From Acinetobacter sp. WC-141 (GTDB lineage Bacteria > Pseudomonadota > Gammaproteobacteria > Pseudomonadales > Moraxellaceae), in NCBI RefSeq assembly GCF_000313935.1, contig NZ_AMSS01000086.1, positions 145,886 through 209,885 on the forward strand: a stretch of DNA of 64,000 nucleotides. Direction: 5' to 3'. The notes beneath the pieces were generated by a model. The model was not told the DNA's origin. It saw only the letters and a program-made list of their open reading frames with translations, and did not search any database. A program made the translations under genes and the position numbers. This document shows, in pieces, positions 18,102-27,051 of the stretch. The first letter of the stretch is position 1. Each line of letters begins with the position of its first letter.

Positions 18102-19388
18102 ATGAAGAATTTTAAATTTAGCCTTGCTTGGCAAATTTTAATTGCTTTAATCCTAGGGATAGTTGTCGGGGCTGTTTTACATAATCAGCCTGAAATCAAA
18201 GACAGTATTGTAACTAATGTTCTTACGCCACTTGGTAAGATTTTCATTAGCCTGATTAAAATGATTGTTATTCCAATCGTTTTCTCTACCTTAATTTTAG
18301 GTATTGCAGGTGTTGGCAGTACGAAAAGTTTAGGGCGACTTGGTTTTAAAACCATTCTCTATTTTGAAATTATTACCACTATTGCTATTTTGGTTGGCTT
18401 GGTTGCAGCGAATATCTTCCATCCAGGTTCAGGCATTGATATGTCTCAACTGGTTCAAACTGATATTTCTCAATATAAGCATACAACTGAAGAAGTTCAG
18501 TCACAGTCTCATGGCATCATGCAGACAATATTATCGCTTATTCCAACGAACATTATTAGTTCAATGGCGCATGGCGAAATGTTACCTGTGATTTTCTTTG
18601 CTGTGTTATTTGGTATTGGTTTGTCTTCATTACCAGCAACAACTAAAGATCCATTATTAAACGTATTTCATGCTGTATCGGAAACTATGTTCCGTGTAAC
18701 GCACATCATCATGAAATATGCGCCAGTGGGTGTGTTTGGTTTGATTGCAGTAACTGTGGCAAACTTCGGTTTCGCTTCGCTTATCCCTTTAGGCAAGTTA
18801 GTCGTGTTGGTATATGGCGCGATCTTGTTCTTTGCCTTGGTGGTACTTGGTTTAACTGCAAAAATGTTCAGCATCAATATCTTTACTTTGTTTAAGATTT
18901 TGAAAGATGAATTAATTTTGGCATATTCAACTGCAAGCTCTGAAACAGTTTTACCGCGTATTATGCAAAAAATGGAAGCTTATGGCGCGCCTAAAGCAAT
19001 TTCTAGTTTTGTTATTCCAACAGGTTATTCATTTAACCTTGATGGTTCTACGCTTTACCAAAGTATCGCGGCAATCTTTATTGCACAGCTTTACGGTATT
19101 GAAATGTCAATTAGCCAACAGGTCATTTTAGTTGTAACTTTAATGATTACTTCTAAAGGTATTGCAGGTGTTCCTGGCGTATCGTTTGTTGTGTTATTAG
19201 CAACATTAGGTAGTGTTGGTATTCCTGTAGAAGGCTTGGCATTTATTGCTGGTGTTGACCGTATCATGGATATGGCACGTACCGCGTTGAACGTTGTAGG
19301 TAATGCACTTGCAGTACTTGTGATTAGTAAATGGGAAAAACAATACGACTATGAAAAAGCAGCAGCTTATGAAGCATCGCTTAAATAA
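18102..19388 (+). CDS. gltP: Dicarboxylate/glutamate:cation symporter (GltP/DctA family)
   Basis: 428-aa inner-membrane secondary transporter for glutamate, aspartate or C4-dicarboxylates. Multiple helices are visible from FKFSLAWQILIALILGIVVG onward. The family core is clear: SSETVLPRIMQKMEAYG, the conserved FNLDGSTLYQSIAAIFIAQ and the GVPGVSFVVLLATL re-entrant region. The start is the ATG at 18102, with AAGGA 7 nt before it; an upstream GTG at 18084 is in frame but poorer. An unusually long (about 430 bp) non-coding stretch separates it from the predicted sRNA. The exact substrate is not readable. Confidence 0.88.
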   Translation: MKNFKFSLAWQILIALILGIVVGAVLHNQPEIKDSIVTNVLTPLGKIFISLIKMIVIPIVFSTLILGIAGVGSTKSLGRLGFKTILYFEIITTIAILVGLVAANIFHPGSGIDMSQLVQTDISQYKHTTEEVQSQSHGIMQTILSLIPTNIISSMAHGEMLPVIFFAVLFGIGLSSLPATTKDPLLNVFHAVSETMFRVTHIIMKYAPVGVFGLIAVTVANFGFASLIPLGKLVVLVYGAILFFALVVLGLTAKMFSINIFTLFKILKDELILAYSTASSETVLPRIMQKMEAYGAPKAISSFVIPTGYSFNLDGSTLYQSIAAIFIAQLYGIEMSISQQVILVVTLMITSKGIAGVPGVSFVVLLATLGSVGIPVEGLAFIAGVDRIMDMARTALNVVGNALAVLVISKWEKQYDYEKAAAYEASLK

Positions 19389-19411
19389 GGCTGACTTTTT
19401 ATTGTTGTAAT

Positions 19412-19440
19412 AAAAACCCGCGTTAATCGCGGGTTTTTTT
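19412..19440 (+). terminator. Terminator after the symporter gene
   Basis: AAAAACCCGCG / CGCGGGTTTTTTT (19412-19422 and 19428-19440) with a 5-nt loop, also usable by the convergent glycosyltransferase gene. Confidence 0.9.
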
Positions 19441-19446
19441 ATAGGC

Positions 19447-20547
19447 TTACTTCAGTACAGATTCATATAAGGCCAGTGTTTGATCACACATGTCTTTCAA
19501 GCTAAACATGGTAACAGGGGCAACGACTTGAGGCTGTTCAATATGCTTTCTCACTGTTTCCAGTAAAGCCTTTTCATTTCCTACTTCAACAAGACCTTGA
19601 GGATAGACATTAGATAAGATCTCGGCAACACCTCCACGGTTCCAGCCAACGACTGGAGTACCGACTGAGAGCGCTTCTAATGCTGTTCTACCAAATGTTT
19701 CTGCCTGATTGGATAGAGAGAGCACAATATCGCTAAAAGCGAGCCATTCGCGAATATCTGAGCGATGGCCTACAAAGGTAATTTTATCTGCAAGACCTTT
19801 ACTTTGAATGGTGCTTTGCAACTCGCTTAAATAGGCCTGTTTTTTTGCATCGGCACCACCAACCACCACAGCATGTAGCTGAGGATATTGTTCACCTAGT
19901 TTTTGCATCAGTTCAATTAAACTTTCATGTCCTTTTAAACGTGTAATACGGCCAGGTAAGCAAAGTAAAAACTTATTTTCGAGTTCAGGAAAGTCATTAA
20001 AAACTTGATTAAACCATTGTGCTGATGGCTGATAATTATGTGGAAACGCGGCTGGGTCAATTCCACGATAAATTCGAACAATATCTTGGGGAGGGCAGTT
20101 TTTATAATGGTCAGTGATGTATTTAACCACACTGTCTGAAACAGCAATTACTTTTTCGGCCTGCGTCATAATCGCACTATAACGATTGACTGAATAAAAG
20201 CCATGCACTGTGCTAATGAGGTAAGGGCGTTTGTTCGCAGGTATTTTTCTTAAGGCAAAGTGAGTCAGCCATGCAGGTATACGTGAGCGTACATGAACAA
20301 TATCTGGTTGATGCTGTTCAATTAACTGACGTAATGGACGGATTTGCCACAAGCTTGAAAGTGATTTTTTATGAATTGGTAGCGTTAAGTGAGTAGAACC
20401 TTCAGCTTCGAGTTGTGAGACCAAGCGTCCACCGTTTGAAACAACTAAAGATTGGTGGCCTTGTGCAACAAGTGCACGTGCAATTTCGAGTGTGCCGCGT
20501 TCTACGCCACCGCTGTTGAGTTCTGGAAGAAGTTGCATCACTTTCAT
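19447..20547 (-). CDS. Glycosyltransferase family 4
   Basis: About 366 aa from the ATG at 20547 (MKVMQLLPELNSGGVERGTL), preferred over an 18-codon longer frame because this is where GT4 proteins begin. GT-B fold: the N-terminal acceptor half contains HVRSRIPAWLTHFALRKIPA. The C-terminal half has LLCLPGRITRLKGHESLIEL, VGHRSDIREWLAFSDIVLSL and ETFGRTALEALSVGTPVVGW, with the conserved EX7E motif. Probably transfers a sugar to lipooligosaccharide or another envelope glycan, a role suggested by the LpxL-like gene just upstream. Acceptor unknown. Confidence 0.85.
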   Translation of the reverse strand: MKVMQLLPELNSGGVERGTLEIARALVAQGHQSLVVSNGGRLVSQLEAEGSTHLTLPIHKKSLSSLWQIRPLRQLIEQHQPDIVHVRSRIPAWLTHFALRKIPANKRPYLISTVHGFYSVNRYSAIMTQAEKVIAVSDSVVKYITDHYKNCPPQDIVRIYRGIDPAAFPHNYQPSAQWFNQVFNDFPELENKFLLCLPGRITRLKGHESLIELMQKLGEQYPQLHAVVVGGADAKKQAYLSELQSTIQSKGLADKITFVGHRSDIREWLAFSDIVLSLSNQAETFGRTALEALSVGTPVVGWNRGGVAEILSNVYPQGLVEVGNEKALLETVRKHIEQPQVVAPVTMFSLKDMCDQTLALYESVLK

Positions 20548-20615
20548 TATTTTTTGCCTGTAGGTTGTAGCAAAGCGGGGTCTTGTGGTTTGTTCATTCA
20601 TTAAGTGGAGTTTAC

Positions 20616-20720
20616 ACCTTACTTTTGTTTTGGCAAAAGTAACAAAACCATTTGTTGGACTAACGACACATCCATGATGTCATAGTCCAACAGGCGACAT
20701 CCATGTCGCCTTCGCACGAT
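20616..20720 (-). repeat. Three-hairpin interspersed repeat, copy 1
   Basis: On the minus strand this element reads GTGCGAAGGCGACATGGAT... and folds into three hairpins: GGCGAC-ATGGAT-GTCGCC; GTTGGACTA/TAGTCCAAC with an inner GACA/TGTC stem around TCATGGATG; and TTACTTTTG/CAAAAGTAA. A diverged copy lies at 56235-56341. It begins about 60 bp after the stop of the LpxL-like gene, in the sense direction of that gene. Confidence 0.75.
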
Positions 20721-20778
20721 AGTACATACTGGAGTTTATTTAGATGTTTATAACTATAGTGCCTAATTATTGAAGGTT

Positions 20779-21714
20779 TCAGTAAATCTCGTCATACCCC
20801 TCAGGACGTGTTTTAAAGCGACGGTGGAACCACATATATTGAGTTGGTGCAATGCGGAGTTGATTTTCGATAATTTTATTAACACGAGTTGCATCATCAA
20901 CTTCGTCTTCACTTGGCATATTATCGACCGCAGGTTCAATCAGAACATGATATTTCGGATTTTTAATATCTCCATGGCGGTAGAAATATAAAGGCACGGC
21001 GACTGCTTTTGATATTTTTAATAAGCGGCGGTGTGCTGTTACTGTGGCTGCAGGTACACCAAAAAACGGTGCCATAACACCTTGTTTGAGTCCAAAATCT
21101 TGATCGGGGCTGTACCAAATTGCATCGCCATCTTTAAGATGACGAATTAAACCACGCATATCATCATGATCGATTTGTGCTTTATAAATCGTGCCACGGC
21201 AACGATAAATCAGCATATCGAGCAATGGGTTATTTTGAGGGCGGTACACAACATCTGGTTCGAAATATTGAGCGCATACGTAACCACCTGCATCAAGAAG
21301 CGTACTATGTGTCCCCAGTAATAAAACACCTTTGCCTTGAGCTTGGGCATTGGTAATGTGTTCTAAGCCTTCAATCGTGACTCGGTTTTTAAACCAGCGT
21401 GGGCTGTACCATGCATTTAAGGTTTCAAACACCCCAAGCATCATATCGACGAAAACTTGTTGAGCTTGTTGTTGAACTTTATCGGGAGACCATTCAGGAA
21501 AGCAGACTTCTAAATTACGAATAGTCGTTTTACGGCGTGATTTTAGATATTTCCAAGCCAGATGAGCGACGCTATGTGCCAGACGCCATTGTATGGCCCA
21601 AGGTAAAATAGCCAAAAGCATTAAAAAGACAATAGCAATCCAAACACCCCAATATTTAGGCAATAAAAAGGACCATTGAAATTCACCGGGCGTATAAGGC
21701 TGCTTTGGGCTCAT
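20779..21714 (-). CDS. lpxL: LpxL/LpxM-family lipid A acyltransferase
   Basis: 311-aa inner-membrane acyltransferase that adds a secondary acyl chain to lipid A precursors. It has an N-terminal membrane helix (GVWIAIVFLMLLAILPWAI), NLEVCFPEWSPDKV, the catalytic H-x4-D motif in GTHSTLLDAGGY (near residues 131-136), VYRPQNNPLLD, WYSPDQDFG, and a C-terminus YMWFHRRFKTRPEG almost identical to E. coli LpxL. Choosing LpxL over LpxM rests on that resemblance and is not certain. Confidence 0.85.
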   Translation of the reverse strand: MSPKQPYTPGEFQWSFLLPKYWGVWIAIVFLMLLAILPWAIQWRLAHSVAHLAWKYLKSRRKTTIRNLEVCFPEWSPDKVQQQAQQVFVDMMLGVFETLNAWYSPRWFKNRVTIEGLEHITNAQAQGKGVLLLGTHSTLLDAGGYVCAQYFEPDVVYRPQNNPLLDMLIYRCRGTIYKAQIDHDDMRGLIRHLKDGDAIWYSPDQDFGLKQGVMAPFFGVPAATVTAHRRLLKISKAVAVPLYFYRHGDIKNPKYHVLIEPAVDNMPSEDEVDDATRVNKIIENQLRIAPTQYMWFHRRFKTRPEGYDEIY

Positions 21715-21830
21715 AACGATATTAAGATTTCAAAAAGTTAAAACTGGCAAAAGTGTATCACGAACTGAATTTATCGACGTAATACACTGTTCAATTGAGT
21801 GTTAATAGAGGATGAAATAAGAAGATTGAG

Positions 21831-22463
21831 TTATCGGCGATTTTCTAAAAGAATTTTAACAGCAAGTCCAGCGAGTACAGTTCCCATAAGCCAGCGTTGT
21901 ATATTTGCCCAAAGCGGTTTTTGTTGTAGAAAAAGGGCAATGCTACCCGCAGAAAGTACAATAAGCGCATTTACTGAGACGCTTACAAAAATTTGAATCG
22001 TACCGAGTTGAATTGATTGCCACAAAATACTGCCTTGTTGTGGATGAATAAACTGTGGCAGTAAAGATAAATACATAATAGCAATTTTTGGATTAAGCAA
22101 GTTGGTCGCAAAACCCATTAAAAAGAGTTTAGCAGGGGAATCTACTGATAAATCTTTTACATTAAAAATAGGAGCTGCATTTGGACGGAGTGCTTTCCAT
22201 GCAAGCCAGAGTAAATAAATTGCCCCAGCAATACGAATAGTGTCGTAAGCATAAGGAACAGCTACAATTAACGCTGTAATACCAAAAGATGCGCAAAGCA
22301 TATAAAAAATAAAGCCTACAGCTACGCCACCTAAAGAGATAAATCCGGCAGTTTTCCCTTGGCAAATTGAGCGTGAAATAAGGTAAATCATATTGGGGCC
22401 AGGAGTAAGTACCATCGCCAAACAAATTAGTCCAAATGCCAAAATTTGAGAAAGCTCTAGCAT
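21831..22463 (-). CDS. LysE/RhtB-family amino acid exporter
   Basis: About 210 aa from the ATG at 22463 (MLELSQILAFGLICLAMVLT); the upstream 24 codons are not family-like. The LysE signature is clear: TPGPNMIYLISRSICQGK, GGVAVGFIFYMLCASFG, LWLAWKALRP and FATNLLNPKIAIMYLSLLPQF. Six hydrophobic segments are visible. Exports amino acids or homoserine-lactone-like compounds in characterised members; the substrate here is unknown. Confidence 0.85.
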   Translation of the reverse strand: MLELSQILAFGLICLAMVLTPGPNMIYLISRSICQGKTAGFISLGGVAVGFIFYMLCASFGITALIVAVPYAYDTIRIAGAIYLLWLAWKALRPNAAPIFNVKDLSVDSPAKLFLMGFATNLLNPKIAIMYLSLLPQFIHPQQGSILWQSIQLGTIQIFVSVSVNALIVLSAGSIALFLQQKPLWANIQRWLMGTVLAGLAVKILLENRR

Positions 22464-22633
22464 GCGAAAAGACTCCAATATTATTATACGGTTAGATATA
22501 ACATAATTATTTCTATAAGTCTTATATTCAAGCACAAGGCTATTTTTAAAATACTAAGAATAGCGAAGATATAATCCATTATAAAAATGTGTTTTATAAA
22601 TTTTGAGTTTTAAAAAGCTTTTATTTGCAATAT

Positions 22634-22667
22634 AAAAAAAGCCCCCTTAATTTAAGGAGGCTTTTTA
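22634..22667 (-). terminator. Terminator downstream of uup
   Basis: AAAAAAAGCC and CCTTAA pair with TTAAGG and GGCTTTTT, one mismatch in the stem, 20 bp beyond the uup stop on the minus strand. Confidence 0.8.
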
Positions 22668-22686
22668 TATTTTTTAAGAAAGAGGA

Positions 22687-24597
22687 TTAGTTTCCTTTGC
22701 TCATTTGTTCAAGCACGTCCCAACGTTCCAATTTCTCAAGTAATAACTCGTCAATTTCTGTAAGACGTTGGCTTGCTTTGGTTGCTGCATCAGCATCTTT
22801 AACAAACCATGAACCGTCTGCAAGTTTCTCAGAAAGTTCTGCTTGCTCCTTTTCTAAGTTTTCAATTTCAGCGGGTAATTGTTCAAGTTCACGCTGATCT
22901 TTATAACTCAGTTTTACCTTTTTAACGGTACTTTGGGCCGCAGCTTTTTCCGCTTCAGCTTTTGCCTGAGCTTTTTTTACATCAGATTTCTGATCTACTA
23001 CTTTGTCATCTGGACGTTGCTGCAAATAGTCTTGGTAGCCACCGATGTATTCTGCAATATTGCCTTTGCCATCAAATACCCACGTAGAAGTTACTACGTT
23101 ATCCATAAATGCACGGTCATGGCTAATGAGAAGCAAGGTGCCTTTATAATCAGACAACATTTCTTCTAGAAGCTCTAGAGTCACCATATCCAAGTCATTG
23201 GTTGGCTCATCCATTACAATTAGATTCGACGGTTTGAGTAGCAATTTAGCCAGTAAGATTCGATTTCTTTCACCACCAGAAAGGGCTTTTACCGGAGTAC
23301 GGGCACGTTCAGGTGAAAATAAGAAGTCTTGAAGATAACTATAGATATGACGACGGTTGCCATTTACATCAACAAAGTCAGAGCCTTCTGAAACGTTTGC
23401 CATTACCGTTTTTTCAAGGTCTAAGGCATTACGTAACTGATCAAAATAGGCCACTTCTAACTGTGTACCTGTTTTAACTGAACCGCCATGTTCGATTTCA
23501 CCTAAAATGGCTTTAATTAACGTCGTTTTACCAACGCCGTTATCACCTACCAAGCCAATACGATCGCCACGCATGACAAGGGTAGAGAAATCTTTGATCA
23601 ATAAATTGTCATCGTAAGCGACACTTAAATGTTCGATATCAAATACTAATTTACCTGAACGATTTGCATCTTGGGTTGCCATACTCACTTTGCCTTGTTG
23701 TGAGCGGCGTGCTTTCGATTCTTCACGTAACGCTTTTAAGGCGCGCACACGACCTTCATTACGGGTACGACGCGCTTTAATACCTTGGCGAATCCAAGCT
23801 TCTTCTTCAGCTAATTTTTTATCAAATAAAGCATTTTGTTTTTCTTCTGCTTCCATTTGCTGAGCTTTTAGCTCTAAATAGCGAGAATAATTGCCCTCAT
23901 AACCTCGCAGAATTCCGCGATCGAGTTCCACAATTCGAGTTGCAATGCTATCTACAAAAGAACGGTCATGCGAAATAAACAGAAGCGTTAAATTATTTTG
24001 ATCGAGTAAGAATTTTTCTAGCCATTCAATACTTTCAACATCTAAATGGTTCGTTGGTTCGTCTAGAAGTAATACATCTGGTTGTGTCAAAAGAGCGCGA
24101 GCTAATAAAACACGGCGTTTACGTCCACCTGACAGGTCTGCCAAGTCGGCATTTGGATCGAGACCCATTTTACTTAAAAGAGCATTTACTTTATTTTCGA
24201 GTGCCCAACCGTCTAGTTGGTCTAGCTTATGCTGAAGGTTACCCATACGATCACAGGCTTCCATATCACCTAGCATACAAGCATCGGTCGCTTCATGATA
24301 AGCTCTGAGTACTTCGGAAGCTTCTCCTGCACCATCTGCCACAATGTCGGCTACTTTGCCAGAGTCCATTGGTACGTCTTGGGCTAACATTGAAACAGTT
24401 AGACCATTTTGAATGGAAACTTCACCAGAATCTGGTAATAGGCTTCCCTCGATCAGTTTAAGTAAAGTAGACTTACCTTCACCATTACGACCAATTAAAC
24501 AGACTCGTTCGCCACGTTCTAGATTAAAGTTCGCGCCATCGAGCAAGGCAGGTCCGCCAAAAGCAAGTTGGACATCCCTTAGGGTAATATAGGCCAT
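22687..24597 (-). CDS. uup: ABC-F ATPase Uup
   Basis: 636-aa cytoplasmic protein with two ABC ATPase domains and no membrane part. Walker A motifs are GRNGEGKST (about 36-44) and GDNGVGKTT (about 352-360). Signature motifs are DLSGGRKRRVLLARAL and ALSGGERNRILLAKLL, with Walker B LLLDEPTNHLD and IVMDEPTNDLD. A charged coiled-coil C-terminal domain (QRELEQLPAEIENLEKEQAE) is the Uup type. Members act on ribosomes and replication/recombination intermediates. Divergent from slyX, with 32 bp between the start codons. Confidence 0.93.
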   Translation of the reverse strand: MAYITLRDVQLAFGGPALLDGANFNLERGERVCLIGRNGEGKSTLLKLIEGSLLPDSGEVSIQNGLTVSMLAQDVPMDSGKVADIVADGAGEASEVLRAYHEATDACMLGDMEACDRMGNLQHKLDQLDGWALENKVNALLSKMGLDPNADLADLSGGRKRRVLLARALLTQPDVLLLDEPTNHLDVESIEWLEKFLLDQNNLTLLFISHDRSFVDSIATRIVELDRGILRGYEGNYSRYLELKAQQMEAEEKQNALFDKKLAEEEAWIRQGIKARRTRNEGRVRALKALREESKARRSQQGKVSMATQDANRSGKLVFDIEHLSVAYDDNLLIKDFSTLVMRGDRIGLVGDNGVGKTTLIKAILGEIEHGGSVKTGTQLEVAYFDQLRNALDLEKTVMANVSEGSDFVDVNGNRRHIYSYLQDFLFSPERARTPVKALSGGERNRILLAKLLLKPSNLIVMDEPTNDLDMVTLELLEEMLSDYKGTLLLISHDRAFMDNVVTSTWVFDGKGNIAEYIGGYQDYLQQRPDDKVVDQKSDVKKAQAKAEAEKAAAQSTVKKVKLSYKDQRELEQLPAEIENLEKEQAELSEKLADGSWFVKDADAATKASQRLTEIDELLLEKLERWDVLEQMSKGN

Positions 24598-24629
24598 AAT
24601 GTTTTCCAGAATCTCAAATGAGGATTTAA

Positions 24630-24875
24630 ATGACTAAACCACCATATCATGATGATCAAGCGTCATTGTCCGCACCCATTGAAGATTTGCAAGTGCGAAT
24701 TACATTTTTGGATGATTTAGTTGAACAATTAAATCAACAACTCGCTATTCAGACCCAAGAAATAGCTGATTTAAAAAAACAAATGCAATTTCTTTATCAA
24801 CGTGTGGAATCATCGGATTTATCGGAAGGTATTGCACCTTTTGACCCATTAACCAATAAACCTCCCCACTATTAA
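24630..24875 (+). CDS. slyX: SlyX-like coiled-coil protein
   Basis: 81 aa. The core VRITFLDDLVEQLNQQLAIQ, QTQEIADLKKQMQFLYQRV is a heptad coiled coil, and the C-terminus PFDPLTNKPPHY matches the PPHY ending of SlyX proteins. Function unknown in the family. Divergent from uup and followed by a strong terminator. Confidence 0.88.
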   Translation: MTKPPYHDDQASLSAPIEDLQVRITFLDDLVEQLNQQLAIQTQEIADLKKQMQFLYQRVESSDLSEGIAPFDPLTNKPPHY

Positions 24876-24876
24876 T

Positions 24877-24905
24877 AAAATGGCAAGTTCAATACTTGCC
24901 ATTTT
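24877..24905. terminator. Bidirectional terminator after slyX
   Basis: Perfect 12-bp stem AAAATGGCAAGT / ACTTGCCATTTT with a TCAAT loop, between the slyX stop and the convergent oxidoreductase stop. Confidence 0.88.
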
Positions 24906-24930
24906 ATTAGGAGATATTGATAAATTTTGC

Positions 24931-25941
24931 TTAAAAACGATGTAATACGATTTTCCCTTTTGTTGTACCGCTTTCAATTTGCTGATGAACTCGTTTTAAG
25001 TTTTCAGCATTAATGGGGCTTAAAACTTGCGAAACAGTAGTTTTGATTTTCCCTTCATCAACCAGTTTGCTGACTTCATTTAATAGTTCACTTTGCTTTT
25101 CCATATCTTCAGTCTGGAACATTGAACGTGTAAACATAAACTCCCAGTGCACCGATACAGACTTCGATTTAAAAGGCTTAATATCTAACTGTTCTGGATC
25201 ATCAATTAAGCCAAAATGACCTTGTGGTGCAATCAACTCTACGATATCTGATAAATGTTGATCTGTTTGAGTGGTCGAGAACACATATAAAGGTGCGTTT
25301 AAACCTAATTGCTTGATTTGTCCTGTTAAAGGTTGACGATGATCTAATACATAGTCAGCACCAAGTTGCTTAACCCATTCTTTGGTTTCTGTTCGTGAAG
25401 CTGTCGTAATAATCGTCAGATTAGTCAACTGTTTGAGTAGCTGAATTGTGATTGAGCCTACACCACCAGCTCCACCAATCACTAATATTGTTGTATTTTC
25501 TGGGGCAACTTTGGGTACTTGTAATCGATCAAATAACATTTCCCATGCTGTGATAGCCGTTAAAGGAAGAGCTGCAGCTTCAGTTGCTTCTAAAGTTTTT
25601 GGTTTATGACCCACAATACGTTCATCAACCAACTGTAATTCACTATTACTGCCTTGGCGATTGAGTGCGCCTGCATACCAGACTACATCTCCGACTTTAA
25701 ATTGTGAAACTTGATCTCCAATCGCTTCAACGACACCTACTGCATCCCATCCAAGAGTTTTCCATTGATTATTCTCTGGGTTTACGTTGTTACGGATTTT
25801 AGTATCTACCGGATTCACAGAAATTGCCTGAACACGAACAAGTAGATCATGGTCCTGTGCAACTGGCGTATCGAGTTCAATATCAACAAGTGCCTCTGGC
25901 GATGTAATGGGACCTGCTTTTTGATATGCCACAGCTTTCAT
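24931..25941 (-). CDS. Zinc-type alcohol dehydrogenase-like quinone oxidoreductase
   Basis: About 336 aa from the ATG at 25941 (MKAVAYQKAGPI). MDR superfamily: GroES-like N-terminal half (LLVRVQAISVNPVDTKIRN) and a Rossmann half with ILVIGGAGGVGSITIQLLKQ. The zinc-binding cysteines of classical ADHs are absent, as expected for NADPH quinone oxidoreductases. It is divergent from an HxlR regulator (about 100 bp apart), the usual arrangement of a quinone/electrophile-responsive oxidoreductase and its repressor. Convergent with slyX. Confidence 0.85.
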   Translation of the reverse strand: MKAVAYQKAGPITSPEALVDIELDTPVAQDHDLLVRVQAISVNPVDTKIRNNVNPENNQWKTLGWDAVGVVEAIGDQVSQFKVGDVVWYAGALNRQGSNSELQLVDERIVGHKPKTLEATEAAALPLTAITAWEMLFDRLQVPKVAPENTTILVIGGAGGVGSITIQLLKQLTNLTIITTASRTETKEWVKQLGADYVLDHRQPLTGQIKQLGLNAPLYVFSTTQTDQHLSDIVELIAPQGHFGLIDDPEQLDIKPFKSKSVSVHWEFMFTRSMFQTEDMEKQSELLNEVSKLVDEGKIKTTVSQVLSPINAENLKRVHQQIESGTTKGKIVLHRF

Positions 25942-26040
25942 AAGAATAATTCCTCTTGTTGGGAGTTTGATCATAACGTAAGCTTAAATTTAGTGACTAC
26001 AGACAAATAACGCTCATAGTGTCAAAAAGGATACTGTAAA

Positions 26041-26418
26041 ATGGCAAAATTACGACATTCAAGTTTTGATTGCTCTCCGGGTTGTTCAGTGGAGGCGGCC
26101 ATTAGTTTGATTGATGGAAAGTGGAAGTGCGTCATTCTTTGGCATTTATTTAATGAAGGCACTTTAAGATTTAATGAAATTAGAAAACGTGTTCCGAGCA
26201 TTACCCAAAGAATGTTGACAAATCAGCTACGTGAGTTAGAACAAGACGGAATTATTCATCGGGAAGTTTATCCTCAGGTTCCGCCTAAAGTGGAATATTG
26301 CCTGACCGATTTAGGACAAAGTCTTGAGCAGATTCTATTTGCTTTAAAACTGTGGGGTGATACCCATCTTGACCGATTTGGTAAATTAGCAATTGTTAAG
26401 GATGATCAAAACTCTTAA
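26041..26418 (+). CDS. HxlR-family transcriptional regulator
   Basis: 125-aa winged-helix regulator. CSPGCSVEAAISLIDGKWKC followed by VILWHLFNEGTLRFNEIRK, VPSITQRMLTNQLRELEQDG and YCLTDLGQSL is the complete HxlR pattern. Two cysteines near the N-terminus (Cys11 and Cys15) could sense electrophiles or quinones, as in related YodB/QorR proteins. Divergent from the oxidoreductase gene, its probable target. Confidence 0.88.
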   Translation: MAKLRHSSFDCSPGCSVEAAISLIDGKWKCVILWHLFNEGTLRFNEIRKRVPSITQRMLTNQLRELEQDGIIHREVYPQVPPKVEYCLTDLGQSLEQILFALKLWGDTHLDRFGKLAIVKDDQNS

Positions 26419-26566
26419 ATATATTTGAGCTACATCATGGCAATTTGCACTGTGAAATACCGATATTTTGGGTCTTGCGATCTTATCGTGCATTATTTTT
26501 ATGATGTAACTTGCGTTTTCTGGTCAGCTTATGCAACTCTAATAAAAGAGATTAATAGGTTTTGCT

Positions 26567-27016
26567 ATGGACAATATGGGAATTTGGGTTACCGTTATCA
26601 TTGTTCTTTTCGTACTAGGCTCCATTTTTGGTTTAAGAGTGAGCCCACGTGAAAAGGCACTTGGTATTATGCGTGATAAAGCACGCAAAATGGGATTACA
26701 CCCACGTGTAATCGTTGCACCTGAATGGACACATGTCCCAATGGCGACTGAAAAACGTGCCAGCATGGTTGCTTATTATAGTGTATTGATTCCTGATGCC
26801 CGTTTATCTTTAATGCGTGCTCGCGTTATAGACGGCAAATTAAAAGTGGTGCAGGGTGATGAGAAATTTAATGATTCTCCCATTGCATTAAAAGGGATTT
26901 ATGCTATTGATATGCAGGCAAACTGTGTAGGGCTTTATTGGGATGAGGAATCAGACCTGAGAGCAACACAATTAGATGAGATGAAGGCTTATCTGTTGAC
27001 CTTGGCTAAAGCCTGA
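26567..27016 (+). CDS. Conserved hypothetical protein with one N-terminal membrane helix, upstream of topA
   Basis: 149 aa. The N-terminal helix ([20 protein letters not shown]) is followed by [20 protein letters not shown] and a compact soluble domain with [12 protein letters not shown] and [17 protein letters not shown]. The layout suggests an inner-membrane protein with the soluble part in the cytoplasm, but the family is not one I can name. It lies 35 bp before topA on the same strand, so co-transcription is likely. Confidence 0.7.
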   Translation: MDNMGIWVTVIIVLFVLGSIFGLRVSPREKALGIMRDKARKMGLHPRVIVAPEWTHVPMATEKRASMVAYYSVLIPDARLSLMRARVIDGKLKVVQGDEKFNDSPIALKGIYAIDMQANCVGLYWDEESDLRATQLDEMKAYLLTLAKA

Positions 27017-27051
27017 TTTTTAAATTTATTGGTATAGGAATAACATTTTAT

